Assembly (NCBI GenBank): GCA_937958375.1
Contig: CALGNY010000021.1
Span: 1 to 16,431, forward strand
Length of the DNA stretch: 16,431 nucleotides
Source: an uncultured Bacillaceae bacterium
GTDB taxonomy: Bacteria; Bacillota; Bacilli; Bacillales; Alkalibacillaceae
Direction: 5' to 3'
The notes beneath the pieces are model-generated. The model worked only from the letters and a program-made list of their open reading frames with translations, was not told where the DNA came from and made no database searches. Made by a program: the position numbers and the translations under genes. Positions 1 through 6,484 of the stretch are shown here, piece after piece; position 1 is the first letter of the stretch, and each line of letters begins with the position of its first letter.

Positions 1-521
1 TTCAGGTGATCGGTATGGTGTTGTAATTTTTCCAATCGATTCGAAAAATCTGCAAATAGGGCTTCTCCCTCGACGCGGCGCATCTCATTGACTTGCTGGA
101 GGGCTGATTGGAGACCTCGTTCAATCATGGATAAAAATTGGTCGTCCACCTCATCTTCTTCACCCGTATAAAAAATATCTTCGACCGAAAGTAGATGATC
201 AATAGTCAATTCGCCTTTGATAGGGGATTGAGCTTGAATCTCACTTATTTTTTCGATATATTGATTCAATAAATTCCAGTCAACTTGAATGTTCTTTCCT
301 TTCAGCCCTTCACCTTTGATGGAAATATAGACGTCCACTCTCCCGCGGCTCAATTCATCTTGGATCAAATGCTTCAGCTGATTTTCGTAGGCATACAGTT
401 CCCGAGGAATTTTAAAAGAAATATCCAAATAACGATGATTGACTGTCTTGACTTCAATCGTTAGCTGTCTTTTATTATCATTGATCACATGTCTGCCGAA
501 GCCAGTCATGCTATTGATCAT
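1..521 (-). CDS. yicC: YicC/YloC family endoribonuclease, N-terminal part (cut by window edge)
   Basis: The first 173 codons are visible and the 3' end lies outside the window. The protein opens MINSMTGFGRH, the hallmark start of the YicC/YloC family (SMTGFG motif), followed by a family-typical stretch including VKTVNHRYLDISFKIPREL and the conserved GEGL region. Family members are about 290 residues, so roughly 60 percent is present. Members from E. coli and B. subtilis have been described as endoribonucleases acting in RNA turnover; that role is family knowledge, and the C-terminal half cannot be inspected. The ATG is preceded by AGGTGAT at suitable spacing. The gene is transcribed divergently from rqcH. 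In B. subtilis, yloA, yloB and yloC are neighbours; here yloB is missing between the two. Confidence 0.9.
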   Translation of the reverse strand, partial: MINSMTGFGRHVINDNKRQLTIEVKTVNHRYLDISFKIPRELYAYENQLKHLIQDELSRGRVDVYISIKGEGLKGKNIQVDWNLLNQYIEKISEIQAQSPIKGELTIDHLLSVEDIFYTGEEDEVDDQFLSMIERGLQSALQQVNEMRRVEGEALFADFSNRLEKLQHHTDHL

Positions 522-623
522 CCGAATCACCTATCCCTTTTCATTTCTATCTTATTTTGGCATTCATGAAAAGTATTTTTCAAATTTTTAACTCGTTCGG
601 TGGAGGTAGGCATGAATCAGCCG

Positions 624-652
624 TTCGATTCCTGCTTTGATTATTCTATTAT
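624..652 (+). promoter_or_regulatory. weak candidate sigma-A promoter for rqcH
   Basis: TTCGAT (624-629) and TATTAT (647-652) are separated by 17 bp, 44 bp upstream of the rqcH start. The -35 match is poor, so this is tentative. No convincing promoter for yicC was found on the other strand of this 174-bp divergent interval. Confidence 0.25.
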
Positions 653-695
653 ATCGTTAGTCATGATACACTATCAAAAGAAATGAGGTGTTCCT

Positions 696-2405
696 ATGCC
701 ATTCGACGGAATTGTAACGTATGCATTGGTCAATGAATTAAAGGCCGAATTAGAAACCGGTCGGATCAATAAAATCCACCAACCAACCGAGCACGAACTC
801 ATTCTTGTCGTTCGACAAGGAGGAAAAAACAAAAACTTATTATTATCCGTTCATCCAAGTTACGCACGTGTTCATTTGACGGATGAAAAATATACGAACC
901 CGAAAGAGCCGCCATTATTTTGTATGGTACTCAGAAAATATTTGGGCTCGGGATTTATCCGATCCATCGAGCAAATAAGTATGGAACGAATCATTAAAAT
1001 GACGATTTCAAGTAAGGATGAAATCGGCGATGCGATGGAATACGAACTTTATATCGAAATGATGGGCAAGCACAGTCAGATCATTTTGGTTGATCCGACT
1101 CGAAACGTCATCTTAGAGTCCATGAAACATATCGGTTTTTCACAAAACCGGCATCGTGCACTATTGCCTGGCCAATCGTATGTTTTCCCCCCAGAACAAG
1201 GGAAAACAAACCCACTCGAATTGGAACCGACTGAATTTATACGAAAGCTTGATTTTAATTCGGGAAAAATGGACCGACAAATCTTATCCATCTTAATGGG
1301 TGTCTCACCGCTCGTCAGTCAATCACTGGCAAAGAAAGCCTACCTAGGTGATGAAAATAAGTATGTGCATGTTTTCGAACAGTTTCAAAAGGAATTGGAA
1401 AATAAAGATTTTCACCCACAGATTGGCTTTGGTAAAAAAGAAGATTTCCATGTGTTGAAAGATGTCGAGCTCGATGCCCCGATTGAATCATTTGATCTAG
1501 TCAGTGAGATGCTCGACACATTTTATCAAGGGAAGGCTGAGCGCGACCGTGTCAAAGGTCTGAGCCATGATTTGATGCGTTTACTCAAAAACGAGCGGGA
1601 TAAAAATATCCGTAAAATCAAAAAACAAAAACAAACATTGAAGAAGGCTGAAAAAGCCGACCAATACCAAAAAGACGGCGAACTCTTGACCGCACATCTT
1701 CATTTAGTCAAACCGGGTGATGCAAGCGTAACGGTCATCGATTATTATGATCCAGAACAAAATGAAAGAATGATTGAATTAAACCCAAATAAGTCGCCTA
1801 GTGAAAACGCACAGCAGCTCTTCAAACAATATCAAAAGATGAAAAAATCGAAGGAAGTCGTCACAAAAGAGATCGATAAAGCCGAACAAGAAATCGATTA
1901 TTTAGAACGATTAATCCAACAGCTTGAAGACGCACGAGAAGAAGACTTAGATGAAATCCGGACAGAACTGCAAGAGGAAGGCTACTTGAAAGCAAAACCA
2001 CAAAAAGGCAAAAAGATGAAAAAAGAGATTCATTTCGATCGCTTCCAATCTTCGGATGGAACGGAGATTTTTGCAGGAAGGAATAATAAGCAAAATGAAT
2101 ATTTAACCAATCGAAAGGCGAACAAAGAAGATGTTTGGCTTCACACGAAAGATATTCCTGGTTCTCACGTCATCATCAAGTCAAACGAACCAAGTGAACA
2201 AACCTTACTGGAAGCAGCCAGCATCGCCGCTTTTTACAGTAAAGCCAAGCATTCATCTTCCGTCCCAGTCGACTATACTAAAATTAAGCACGTCCGAAAG
2301 CCATCCGGTGCCAAACCAGGATATGTCATCTACGACAACCAACAAACCGTCTATGTTACACCGGAAGAGCGAGAAATTGAAAAGTTGCGGGTAAAAGGGT
2401 CATAA
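696..2405 (+). CDS. rqcH: Rqc2 homolog RqcH (NFACT family), alanine-tailing factor
   Basis: A full-length NFACT protein of 569 residues, matching the family. RqcH binds split 50S subunits carrying stalled peptidyl-tRNA and recruits tRNA-Ala to add C-terminal alanine tails that mark the nascent chain for degradation. The older name FbpA/YloA reflects a proposed fibronectin-binding role. Visible parts are the NFACT-N domain from MPFDGIVTYALVNEL, a charged coiled-coil middle (about residues 285-435, rich in K and E) and the NFACT-R domain with DVWLHTKDIPGSHVII from residue 479. At the position of the B. subtilis D97-R98 pair this protein has E97-R98 (MERII), a conservative change at a residue needed for tRNA-Ala recruitment. 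The start has a GAGGTG ribosome site at 685-690. It is transcribed alone and ends at a terminator shared with convergent pyrP. Confidence 0.95.
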   Translation: MPFDGIVTYALVNELKAELETGRINKIHQPTEHELILVVRQGGKNKNLLLSVHPSYARVHLTDEKYTNPKEPPLFCMVLRKYLGSGFIRSIEQISMERIIKMTISSKDEIGDAMEYELYIEMMGKHSQIILVDPTRNVILESMKHIGFSQNRHRALLPGQSYVFPPEQGKTNPLELEPTEFIRKLDFNSGKMDRQILSILMGVSPLVSQSLAKKAYLGDENKYVHVFEQFQKELENKDFHPQIGFGKKEDFHVLKDVELDAPIESFDLVSEMLDTFYQGKAERDRVKGLSHDLMRLLKNERDKNIRKIKKQKQTLKKAEKADQYQKDGELLTAHLHLVKPGDASVTVIDYYDPEQNERMIELNPNKSPSENAQQLFKQYQKMKKSKEVVTKEIDKAEQEIDYLERLIQQLEDAREEDLDEIRTELQEEGYLKAKPQKGKKMKKEIHFDRFQSSDGTEIFAGRNNKQNEYLTNRKANKEDVWLHTKDIPGSHVIIKSNEPSEQTLLEAASIAAFYSKAKHSSSVPVDYTKIKHVRKPSGAKPGYVIYDNQQTVYVTPEEREIEKLRVKGS

Positions 2406-2477
2406 GATCAGGTACCTGCTGAGTTATTCAAAGCTACGGAATTAGTCATTGAATACAAATATCTACCCAATTTATAT

Positions 2478-2529
2478 AAATAAGCTGCTTCCTATCGCCG
2501 AACGAACCTGCTAAGGAAGCAGCTTATTT
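2478..2529. terminator. bidirectional intrinsic terminator between rqcH and pyrP
   Basis: A perfect 16-bp inverted repeat (2478-2493 with 2514-2529) encloses a 20-nt loop. The outer stem is A/T-rich on both sides, so a U-rich tail follows the GC-rich core in either direction. It sits between two convergent stop codons. Confidence 0.85.
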
Positions 2530-2552
2530 GTTTCAAAGGTTCTTGAATAAAT

Positions 2553-3917
2553 TTATGAAGCTTTCTCGTCCCGTTGGTCACTTTCAAACATGTTCGCCGT
2601 ATCTTGTGCTTGATCTTTTCCTGGCAAAGCAAGGTTCAAGATGACACCGACGATGGCTGCTAATGCCATACCAGCAATCTGAACGTTCTCATTGACTTCA
2701 ATAAATGCCCCACCGACACCGATCACCAAAATGACGGATGAGATAATCAAGTTTCGTTTCTTTCCTAAGTCAATGTTGTTATCGATCAACATCCGCAATC
2801 CACTGGAAGCGATGATCCCGAAGAGTAGGATGGACACACCGCCCATTACCGGTGTAGGAATGGATTCAATCAACACCGCGATTAAATCGATAAAACCGAA
2901 GAAGATCGCGAGTACGGCTGCCCCACCGATGACAAACACACTGAAAACGCGTGTAATCGCCAAGACACCGATATTTTCACCGTACGTTGTATTTGGCGGA
3001 CCACCAAGGACTGATGCAATCAAGGTTGCGACCCCGTCACCTAATAACGATTTGTTCAAGCCTGGTTTTTTCAAAAAGTTCCGTTCTGCAATTTTTGAAA
3101 GTACCATTTGGTCACCGATATGTTCCATGATCGTAACAAGTGCGACAGGTACCATGATTGCAACAATTGTCAGGCTTAACACATCAACAGGATTATAATG
3201 GACAAATGGAATGAGGAACTCTGGTTTTGCGAAAAAGGCTCCGAAGAACTCGCCGATTGATGAGCTTGATGTCAATGCACTCCAGCTTGCCTGAAGGTTA
3301 GTCGTATCCACTGCGTCTATAAACAGTGCGAAAATATACCCACCAACAATCCCAAATAGGATTGGAATGAGGTTAAAGAATCCTTTAAAGAAGATCGATG
3401 CAACCACTGTGATTGCTAAGGTGACTAAAGCAATCAGGATATACGATGAATTATAATTCCCATCGCCATCATACATGGCCATTTCGATGGCAGTCGGTGC
3501 CAAACCAAGCCCGATGACCATGATGACTGGCCCGACAACAACTGGTGGCAAGAGATACAGTAACCAGTTGACACCACTAATCTTAATCAATAAAGCAACA
3601 ACACCATACACCAGTCCGGCCAAAAACGCACCGACCATGGCACCGGCTAATCCTTCTGCCATGCTGGCGGATATAATTGGAGCAATAAAAGCAAAGCTTG
3701 ATCCCAAGTAGGCTGGAATTTGCCCGCGGGTAATTATAATATAAGCGAGCGTCCCGATCCCACTCGTGATTAAAGCGACGTTCGGTGGCATTTCCGTTAA
3801 AAACGGCACTAAAATCGTAGCACCAAACATCGCGAAAATGTGCTGTAGACTTAAGATAAACCAACGATTCCATTTTGGTACATCATGTACATCCAATACT
3901 TTTTCTTGATTTGACAT
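2553..3917 (-). CDS. pyrP: uracil permease (NCS2/UraA family)
   Basis: A 454-residue integral membrane uracil:proton symporter for pyrimidine salvage. The NCS2 signatures are clear: QHIFAMFGATILVP near the N terminus, GVNWLLYLLPPVVVGPVIMVIG, MEHIGDQ, whose Glu matches a substrate-binding residue of UraA, and GGPPNTTYGENIG, which carries the second. Many hydrophobic segments are visible across the length. The chosen ATG (3915-3917) gives MSNQEKVLDVHDVPKWNRW and has a GGAGGG ribosome site; a longer in-frame extension runs back into the attenuator hairpin and is not believed. The gene follows pyrR and sits behind a PyrR attenuator. In B. subtilis pyrP is followed by pyrB and the rest of the biosynthetic operon; here it is followed by a terminator. 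Confidence 0.95.
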   Translation of the reverse strand: MSNQEKVLDVHDVPKWNRWFILSLQHIFAMFGATILVPFLTEMPPNVALITSGIGTLAYIIITRGQIPAYLGSSFAFIAPIISASMAEGLAGAMVGAFLAGLVYGVVALLIKISGVNWLLYLLPPVVVGPVIMVIGLGLAPTAIEMAMYDGDGNYNSSYILIALVTLAITVVASIFFKGFFNLIPILFGIVGGYIFALFIDAVDTTNLQASWSALTSSSSIGEFFGAFFAKPEFLIPFVHYNPVDVLSLTIVAIMVPVALVTIMEHIGDQMVLSKIAERNFLKKPGLNKSLLGDGVATLIASVLGGPPNTTYGENIGVLAITRVFSVFVIGGAAVLAIFFGFIDLIAVLIESIPTPVMGGVSILLFGIIASSGLRMLIDNNIDLGKKRNLIISSVILVIGVGGAFIEVNENVQIAGMALAAIVGVILNLALPGKDQAQDTANMFESDQRDEKAS

Positions 3918-3947
3918 TCCAATCCCTCCACTTTTTGTCGATTCATG

Positions 3948-3980
3948 AAAAAAACCTCTTTGCAAGTCGCAAAGAGGCTC
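3948..3980 (-). terminator. PyrR-controlled attenuator terminator upstream of pyrP
   Basis: Reading the minus strand, GCCTCTTTGC, a short GACTT-type loop and GCAAAGAGG are followed by a run of seven T. The 9-bp stem pairs 3955-3963 with 3969-3977. It lies 31 nt before the pyrP start codon and downstream of a PyrR-binding hairpin, the arrangement of pyr operon attenuators. Confidence 0.9.
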
Positions 3981-4016
3981 TGAAAACATACGAATTCCGT
4001 ATGAATCGATTTTGCG

Positions 4017-4050
4017 ACCTTGCCAGTCTCTCAGGACTTGTCTTAAAGGT
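4017..4050 (-). promoter_or_regulatory. PyrR-binding anti-antiterminator hairpin in the pyrP leader
   Basis: On the minus strand ACCTT and AAGGT close a hairpin whose upper part is AGTCCTGAGAGACT. This fits the PyrR binding-loop consensus as I recall it (ARUCCNGNGAGGYU) at all but one position, where G is replaced by A. UMP-bound PyrR would stabilise this hairpin and let the downstream terminator form. The hairpin lies just after the pyrR stop codon. Confidence 0.85.
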
Positions 4051-4076
4051 CTTTCACTATTTTCTTTTCGAAACGT

Positions 4077-4616
4077 TTATTCAAAAATACTGACTTCATC
4101 CAAACCATCGATCTCGTCAACCTTCACTTTGATGACTTCCTGTAATGAGGTAGGAATGTTTTTGCCGACGTAATCCGCACGAATCGGTAATTCCCGATGA
4201 CCCCGATCGATTAATACAGCCAGTTGAATCGTTTTGGGTCTTCCTAAGTCAATCACTGCATCCAGTGCCGCGCGGACGGTTCGACCCGTAAATAGCACAT
4301 CGTCAATCAGTATCACTTTTTTTCCATTCACATCTGATTCAATCGAAGTTTGATTTACAATCGCTTCGTCTTGATCATCTCTATTAGACAGATCGTCTCG
4401 ATAAAGCGAAATATCCAACTCACCGGTTTCCACTTCGACTTCTTCGATTTGTTGGATCTGCTCTTGAATCCGTTTGGCTAATGGCATGCCTCGTGTTTTA
4501 ATTCCTACAAGCAAAAGATCTTCCGTTCCTTTGTTCTTTTCTAAAATTTCATGTGAGATTCGCTTAATGGCACGAGAAATAGCCGGCTGATCCAACACTT
4601 TCGTCTTCTCTTGCAT
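4077..4616 (-). CDS. pyrR: PyrR, pyr attenuation regulator / uracil phosphoribosyltransferase
   Basis: A 179-residue PyrR; the B. subtilis protein is about 181. It binds UMP/UTP and pyr leader RNA hairpins to cause transcription termination, and also makes UMP from uracil and PRPP. The PRPP-binding loop VILIDDVLFTGRTVRAALDA is at residues 101-120; GIKTRGMPLAKRI (38-50) and DRGHRELPIRADYVGKNIPT near residues 137-156 are PyrR signatures. The ATG at 4614-4616 (MQEKTKVLDQPAISRAIKRI) has a strong GGGGGGAGG ribosome site. The in-frame extension upstream, which would start in the attenuator terminator stem, is rejected. Its own leader and the pyrP leader both contain its RNA target, so it is autoregulated. 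Confidence 0.96.
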   Translation of the reverse strand: MQEKTKVLDQPAISRAIKRISHEILEKNKGTEDLLLVGIKTRGMPLAKRIQEQIQQIEEVEVETGELDISLYRDDLSNRDDQDEAIVNQTSIESDVNGKKVILIDDVLFTGRTVRAALDAVIDLGRPKTIQLAVLIDRGHRELPIRADYVGKNIPTSLQEVIKVKVDEIDGLDEVSIFE

Positions 4617-4667
4617 GTCGTTCCTCCCCCCTAATTCAGAACCTTGCTGACGGGTCATTTTGGGCAT

Positions 4668-4709
4668 AAAAAAAGTCCTCACTTTGCCACAAGATGACAA
4701 AAGAGGACA
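4668..4709 (-). terminator. attenuator terminator in the pyrR leader
   Basis: On the minus strand GTCCTC (4703-4708) pairs with GAGGAC (4675-4680), extended inward by imperfect TTTTGTCA/TGGCAAAG pairing, and is followed by seven T. It lies between the PyrR-binding hairpin and the pyrR ribosome site. A competing antiterminator is visible as AATAAAA/TTTTATT pairing upstream. Confidence 0.85.
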
Positions 4710-4745
4710 TTATTCGCCAATAAAATGTCTCGCTTTTATTCCGTC

Positions 4746-4779
4746 ACCTTGCTGATCTCTCTGGATCATTCTTAAAGGT
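4746..4779 (-). promoter_or_regulatory. PyrR-binding anti-antiterminator hairpin in the pyrR leader
   Basis: ACCTT and AAGGT close a hairpin with an upper GATC-CAGAGA-GATC element, reading the minus strand. The flanks match those of the pyrP leader hairpin (ACCTTTAAGA before, GCAAGGT after), showing that the two leaders share origin and ligand. Confidence 0.85.
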
Positions 4780-4798
4780 TCTCCATGTTCACCTATTT

Positions 4799-4826
4799 AT
4801 TCTACAGGAGAATCTATAATAGTCAA
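4799..4826 (-). promoter_or_regulatory. sigma-A promoter of pyrR-pyrP
   Basis: TTGACT (4821-4826) and TAGAAT (4799-4804) on the minus strand are separated by 16 bp. The predicted transcript starts about 4792, just upstream of the PyrR-binding hairpin. The TGA stop codon of rluD (4823-4825) is embedded in the -35 hexamer. Confidence 0.75.
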
Positions 4827-5731
4827 GCTAATCTTTTGATTTCTTCCAGTGTTTTTTGAAAGATTTCTGGAGCTTCGGCCACGACAATGACGTCTTCCCC
4901 CGTCATTGGATGCTTGAATTCGAGTCGTCTCGCGTGTAACGACTGTCCGTCAGTATCCAACGTTTTCCGCGGACCATATTTCGGATCTCCGACAAGCGGG
5001 TGACCGATATATTTGAAATGAATGCGGATTTGATGTGTTCGTCCCGTTTCCAAATCACAGACGACATGTGTATAATCTCCGAATCGTTCTTGTACACGAA
5101 AATGAGTCACTGCTTCTTTCCCGTCATCTACGACAGCCATTCGTTTCCGATCATTCGGATCCCGTCCAATCGGTGCTTCGATGGTTCCTAATTCATGTTG
5201 GATATCTCCATGAACGATCGCTTGGTATTGCCGCTTGACGTCACGATTTTTCAACATCTCAACCAGTTTTTCATGAGTTTCATCCGTTTTTGCGACGACC
5301 ATCAGACCGCTTGTATCTTTGTCGATCCGATGAACAATTCCCGGACGAAACTCTCCATTCACCGACGATAAATGGGTATGTGCCAACAATCCATTGACAA
5401 GTGTCCCATCTGGGTGTCCGGGTGATGGATGGACGACCATTCCTTTTGGCTTGTTGACAACCAATAAATATTCGTCTTCATAACGAATATCTAAGTCCAT
5501 TGTTTCGGGATTCACTTCAAGTTTCTCTTCTGTTGGCTCTTCCCATTCGACCAGATCATTTTCCTGGCATTTGTAATTTGGTTTCACCGAATTTCCGTTT
5601 ACCGTCACAAACCCATCTTTAATCCATGCTTGTACTTGATTACGGGAAATCTGAGGATTCAATGTTACCAGCACCTTATCCAATCGAGCAGCATCCATTT
5701 GTTCGTCAACGTGATAGGTCTGTTTAGCCAT
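4823..5731 (-). CDS. rluD: RluD-family 23S rRNA pseudouridine synthase (YlyB)
   Basis: A 302-residue pseudouridine synthase of the RluA/RluD family, the ortholog of B. subtilis ylyB by position and length. It should isomerise specific uridines in large-subunit rRNA; the exact target is not visible here. An S4 RNA-binding domain occupies about residues 13-75 (RLDKVLVTLNPQISRNQVQ, followed by GFVTVNG). The catalytic motif HRIDKDTSGL is at 134-143 with the catalytic Asp at 137. GRTHQIRIHF and a GDPKYG motif follow. The ATG at 5729-5731 overlaps the lspA stop (shared ATGGCTAA, 8 bases), indicating translational coupling. The ribosome site (AAAGGGAAG) is modest. A start 11 codons further upstream inside lspA is possible but less likely. 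The stop codon lies within the pyrR promoter. Confidence 0.93.
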   Translation of the reverse strand: MAKQTYHVDEQMDAARLDKVLVTLNPQISRNQVQAWIKDGFVTVNGNSVKPNYKCQENDLVEWEEPTEEKLEVNPETMDLDIRYEDEYLLVVNKPKGMVVHPSPGHPDGTLVNGLLAHTHLSSVNGEFRPGIVHRIDKDTSGLMVVAKTDETHEKLVEMLKNRDVKRQYQAIVHGDIQHELGTIEAPIGRDPNDRKRMAVVDDGKEAVTHFRVQERFGDYTHVVCDLETGRTHQIRIHFKYIGHPLVGDPKYGPRKTLDTDGQSLHARRLEFKHPMTGEDVIVVAEAPEIFQKTLEEIKRLA

Positions 5732-6194
5732 TCTTCTTCTTCCCTTTCGGTTGATTATCTTCAAACAAAATAAGAATAATCATTAAGATGACACCCACGG
5801 TTAACGCCGCATCGGCGATATTGAATATCGGAAAGTTATACCCGAAAATATAGACATCAATGAAATCAACGACTTCTTGAAATAAAATCCGGTCAATGAA
5901 GTTTCCGATCGCTCCACCCAATATAAACGCAAAACCTAACCGAAGTAACGGTTGGTCGCGATACGTTTGCATGAAGTAAATCACCACGATGATCACAATA
6001 ACGGTGACGATGTAGAATAGCCACATTTGGCCTTGTAGCATTCCCCATGCCGCTCCGCTATTTCGGTGGGATGTGAAATATAAAAAGTTAGCTATCAGTT
6101 CGATTTGTTCACCAATTTCCATTCTGGTTACGACGATATATTTTGTTATTTGGTCGATTGCTATTAGAAATAATGCGAGTATGTAATATTTCAT
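5724..6194 (-). CDS. lspA: lipoprotein signal peptidase II
   Basis: A 156-residue polytopic membrane aspartyl protease that cleaves the signal peptide of diacylglyceryl-prolipoproteins, as in the family. Four hydrophobic segments are apparent, the first at residues 2-22. The conserved motifs are DQITKY (14-19), NSGAAWG (45-51), GGAIGNFIDR (93-102) and FNIADAALT (124-132); the catalytic Asp pair is D101 and D128. The start has AAGGAG upstream at somewhat long spacing. It is coupled to rluD by an 8-base overlap. In B. subtilis ylyA separates ileS and lspA; here a repeat element and a terminator separate them, and lspA appears to have its own promoter. Confidence 0.96.
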   Translation of the reverse strand: MKYYILALFLIAIDQITKYIVVTRMEIGEQIELIANFLYFTSHRNSGAAWGMLQGQMWLFYIVTVIVIIVVIYFMQTYRDQPLLRLGFAFILGGAIGNFIDRILFQEVVDFIDVYIFGYNFPIFNIADAALTVGVILMIILILFEDNQPKGKKKNG

Positions 6195-6223
6195 TTTTCA
6201 CCAATCGCTCCTTCCACTATTTG

Positions 6224-6232
6224 ATTGTAGCA
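6224..6232 (-). promoter_or_regulatory. candidate extended -10 promoter for lspA-rluD
   Basis: TGCTACAAT on the minus strand is an extended -10 element about 30 bp before the lspA start. The -35 region (TCGATT at 17 bp) is weak. A promoter here is expected because ileS ends at a strong terminator just upstream. Confidence 0.45.
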
Positions 6233-6315
6233 CAAGAGCTTAAATCAATCGATTGAAAAATGAATTCTTAGGATGGTCAGAATAAAAATGTTGATTTTCA
6301 TGTATTGTGACAGGT

Positions 6316-6412
6316 TCTCAGTGCGTTGAGATTGAATAAATTGAAGCTTAAAGCATTGAGAAGGCTCCTCAATGCGTTGAAACTCAAATACTCAAAGCTC
6401 AACGCACTGAAA
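6316..6412. repeat. imperfect long palindrome built from a TCARTGCGTTGARA motif
   Basis: The 13-base sequence TCAGTGCGTTGAG (6318-6330) is perfectly inverted at 6398-6410. An inner perfect 8-bp stem pairs GCATTGAG (6353-6360) with CTCAATGC (6368-6375) around a 7-nt loop, and the sequence between shows partial complementarity. A second direct copy of the motif, TCAATGCGTTGAAA, starts at 6369. The whole could fold as one hairpin of about 93 nt. It has no transposase or coding potential and lies between ileS and lspA, outside the ileS terminator. It resembles a REP-like or non-autonomous palindromic element, but the family is not identified. Confidence 0.7.
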
Positions 6413-6426
6413 AGAAACTTAATCGC

Positions 6427-6477
6427 AAAAAAACATCCCTGCTTATGCGTTCTACCACATAAGCCAGGGATGTTTTT
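6427..6477 (-). terminator. intrinsic terminator of ileS
   Basis: AAAAACATCCCTGGCTTATG pairs with CATAAGCAGGGATGTTTTT on the minus strand with one bulged base, followed by a T-run. It begins 8 bases after the ileS stop codon. The A/T-rich outer stem could act in both directions. Confidence 0.9.
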
Positions 6478-6484
6478 GATACTA

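Noticed and set aside
2692..3198. 168-residue open frame on the plus strand opposite pyrP
   Set aside because: It is antisense to a well-conserved permease, and its composition is the reverse-complement image of hydrophobic codons.
3918..3989. 24-codon N-terminal extension of pyrP
   Set aside because: It would start inside the attenuator hairpin. The downstream ATG has the ribosome site and the family-typical start.
4617..4700. 28-codon N-terminal extension of pyrR
   Set aside because: It runs through the leader terminator stem. The ATG at 4616 has a strong ribosome site and gives the normal PyrR length.
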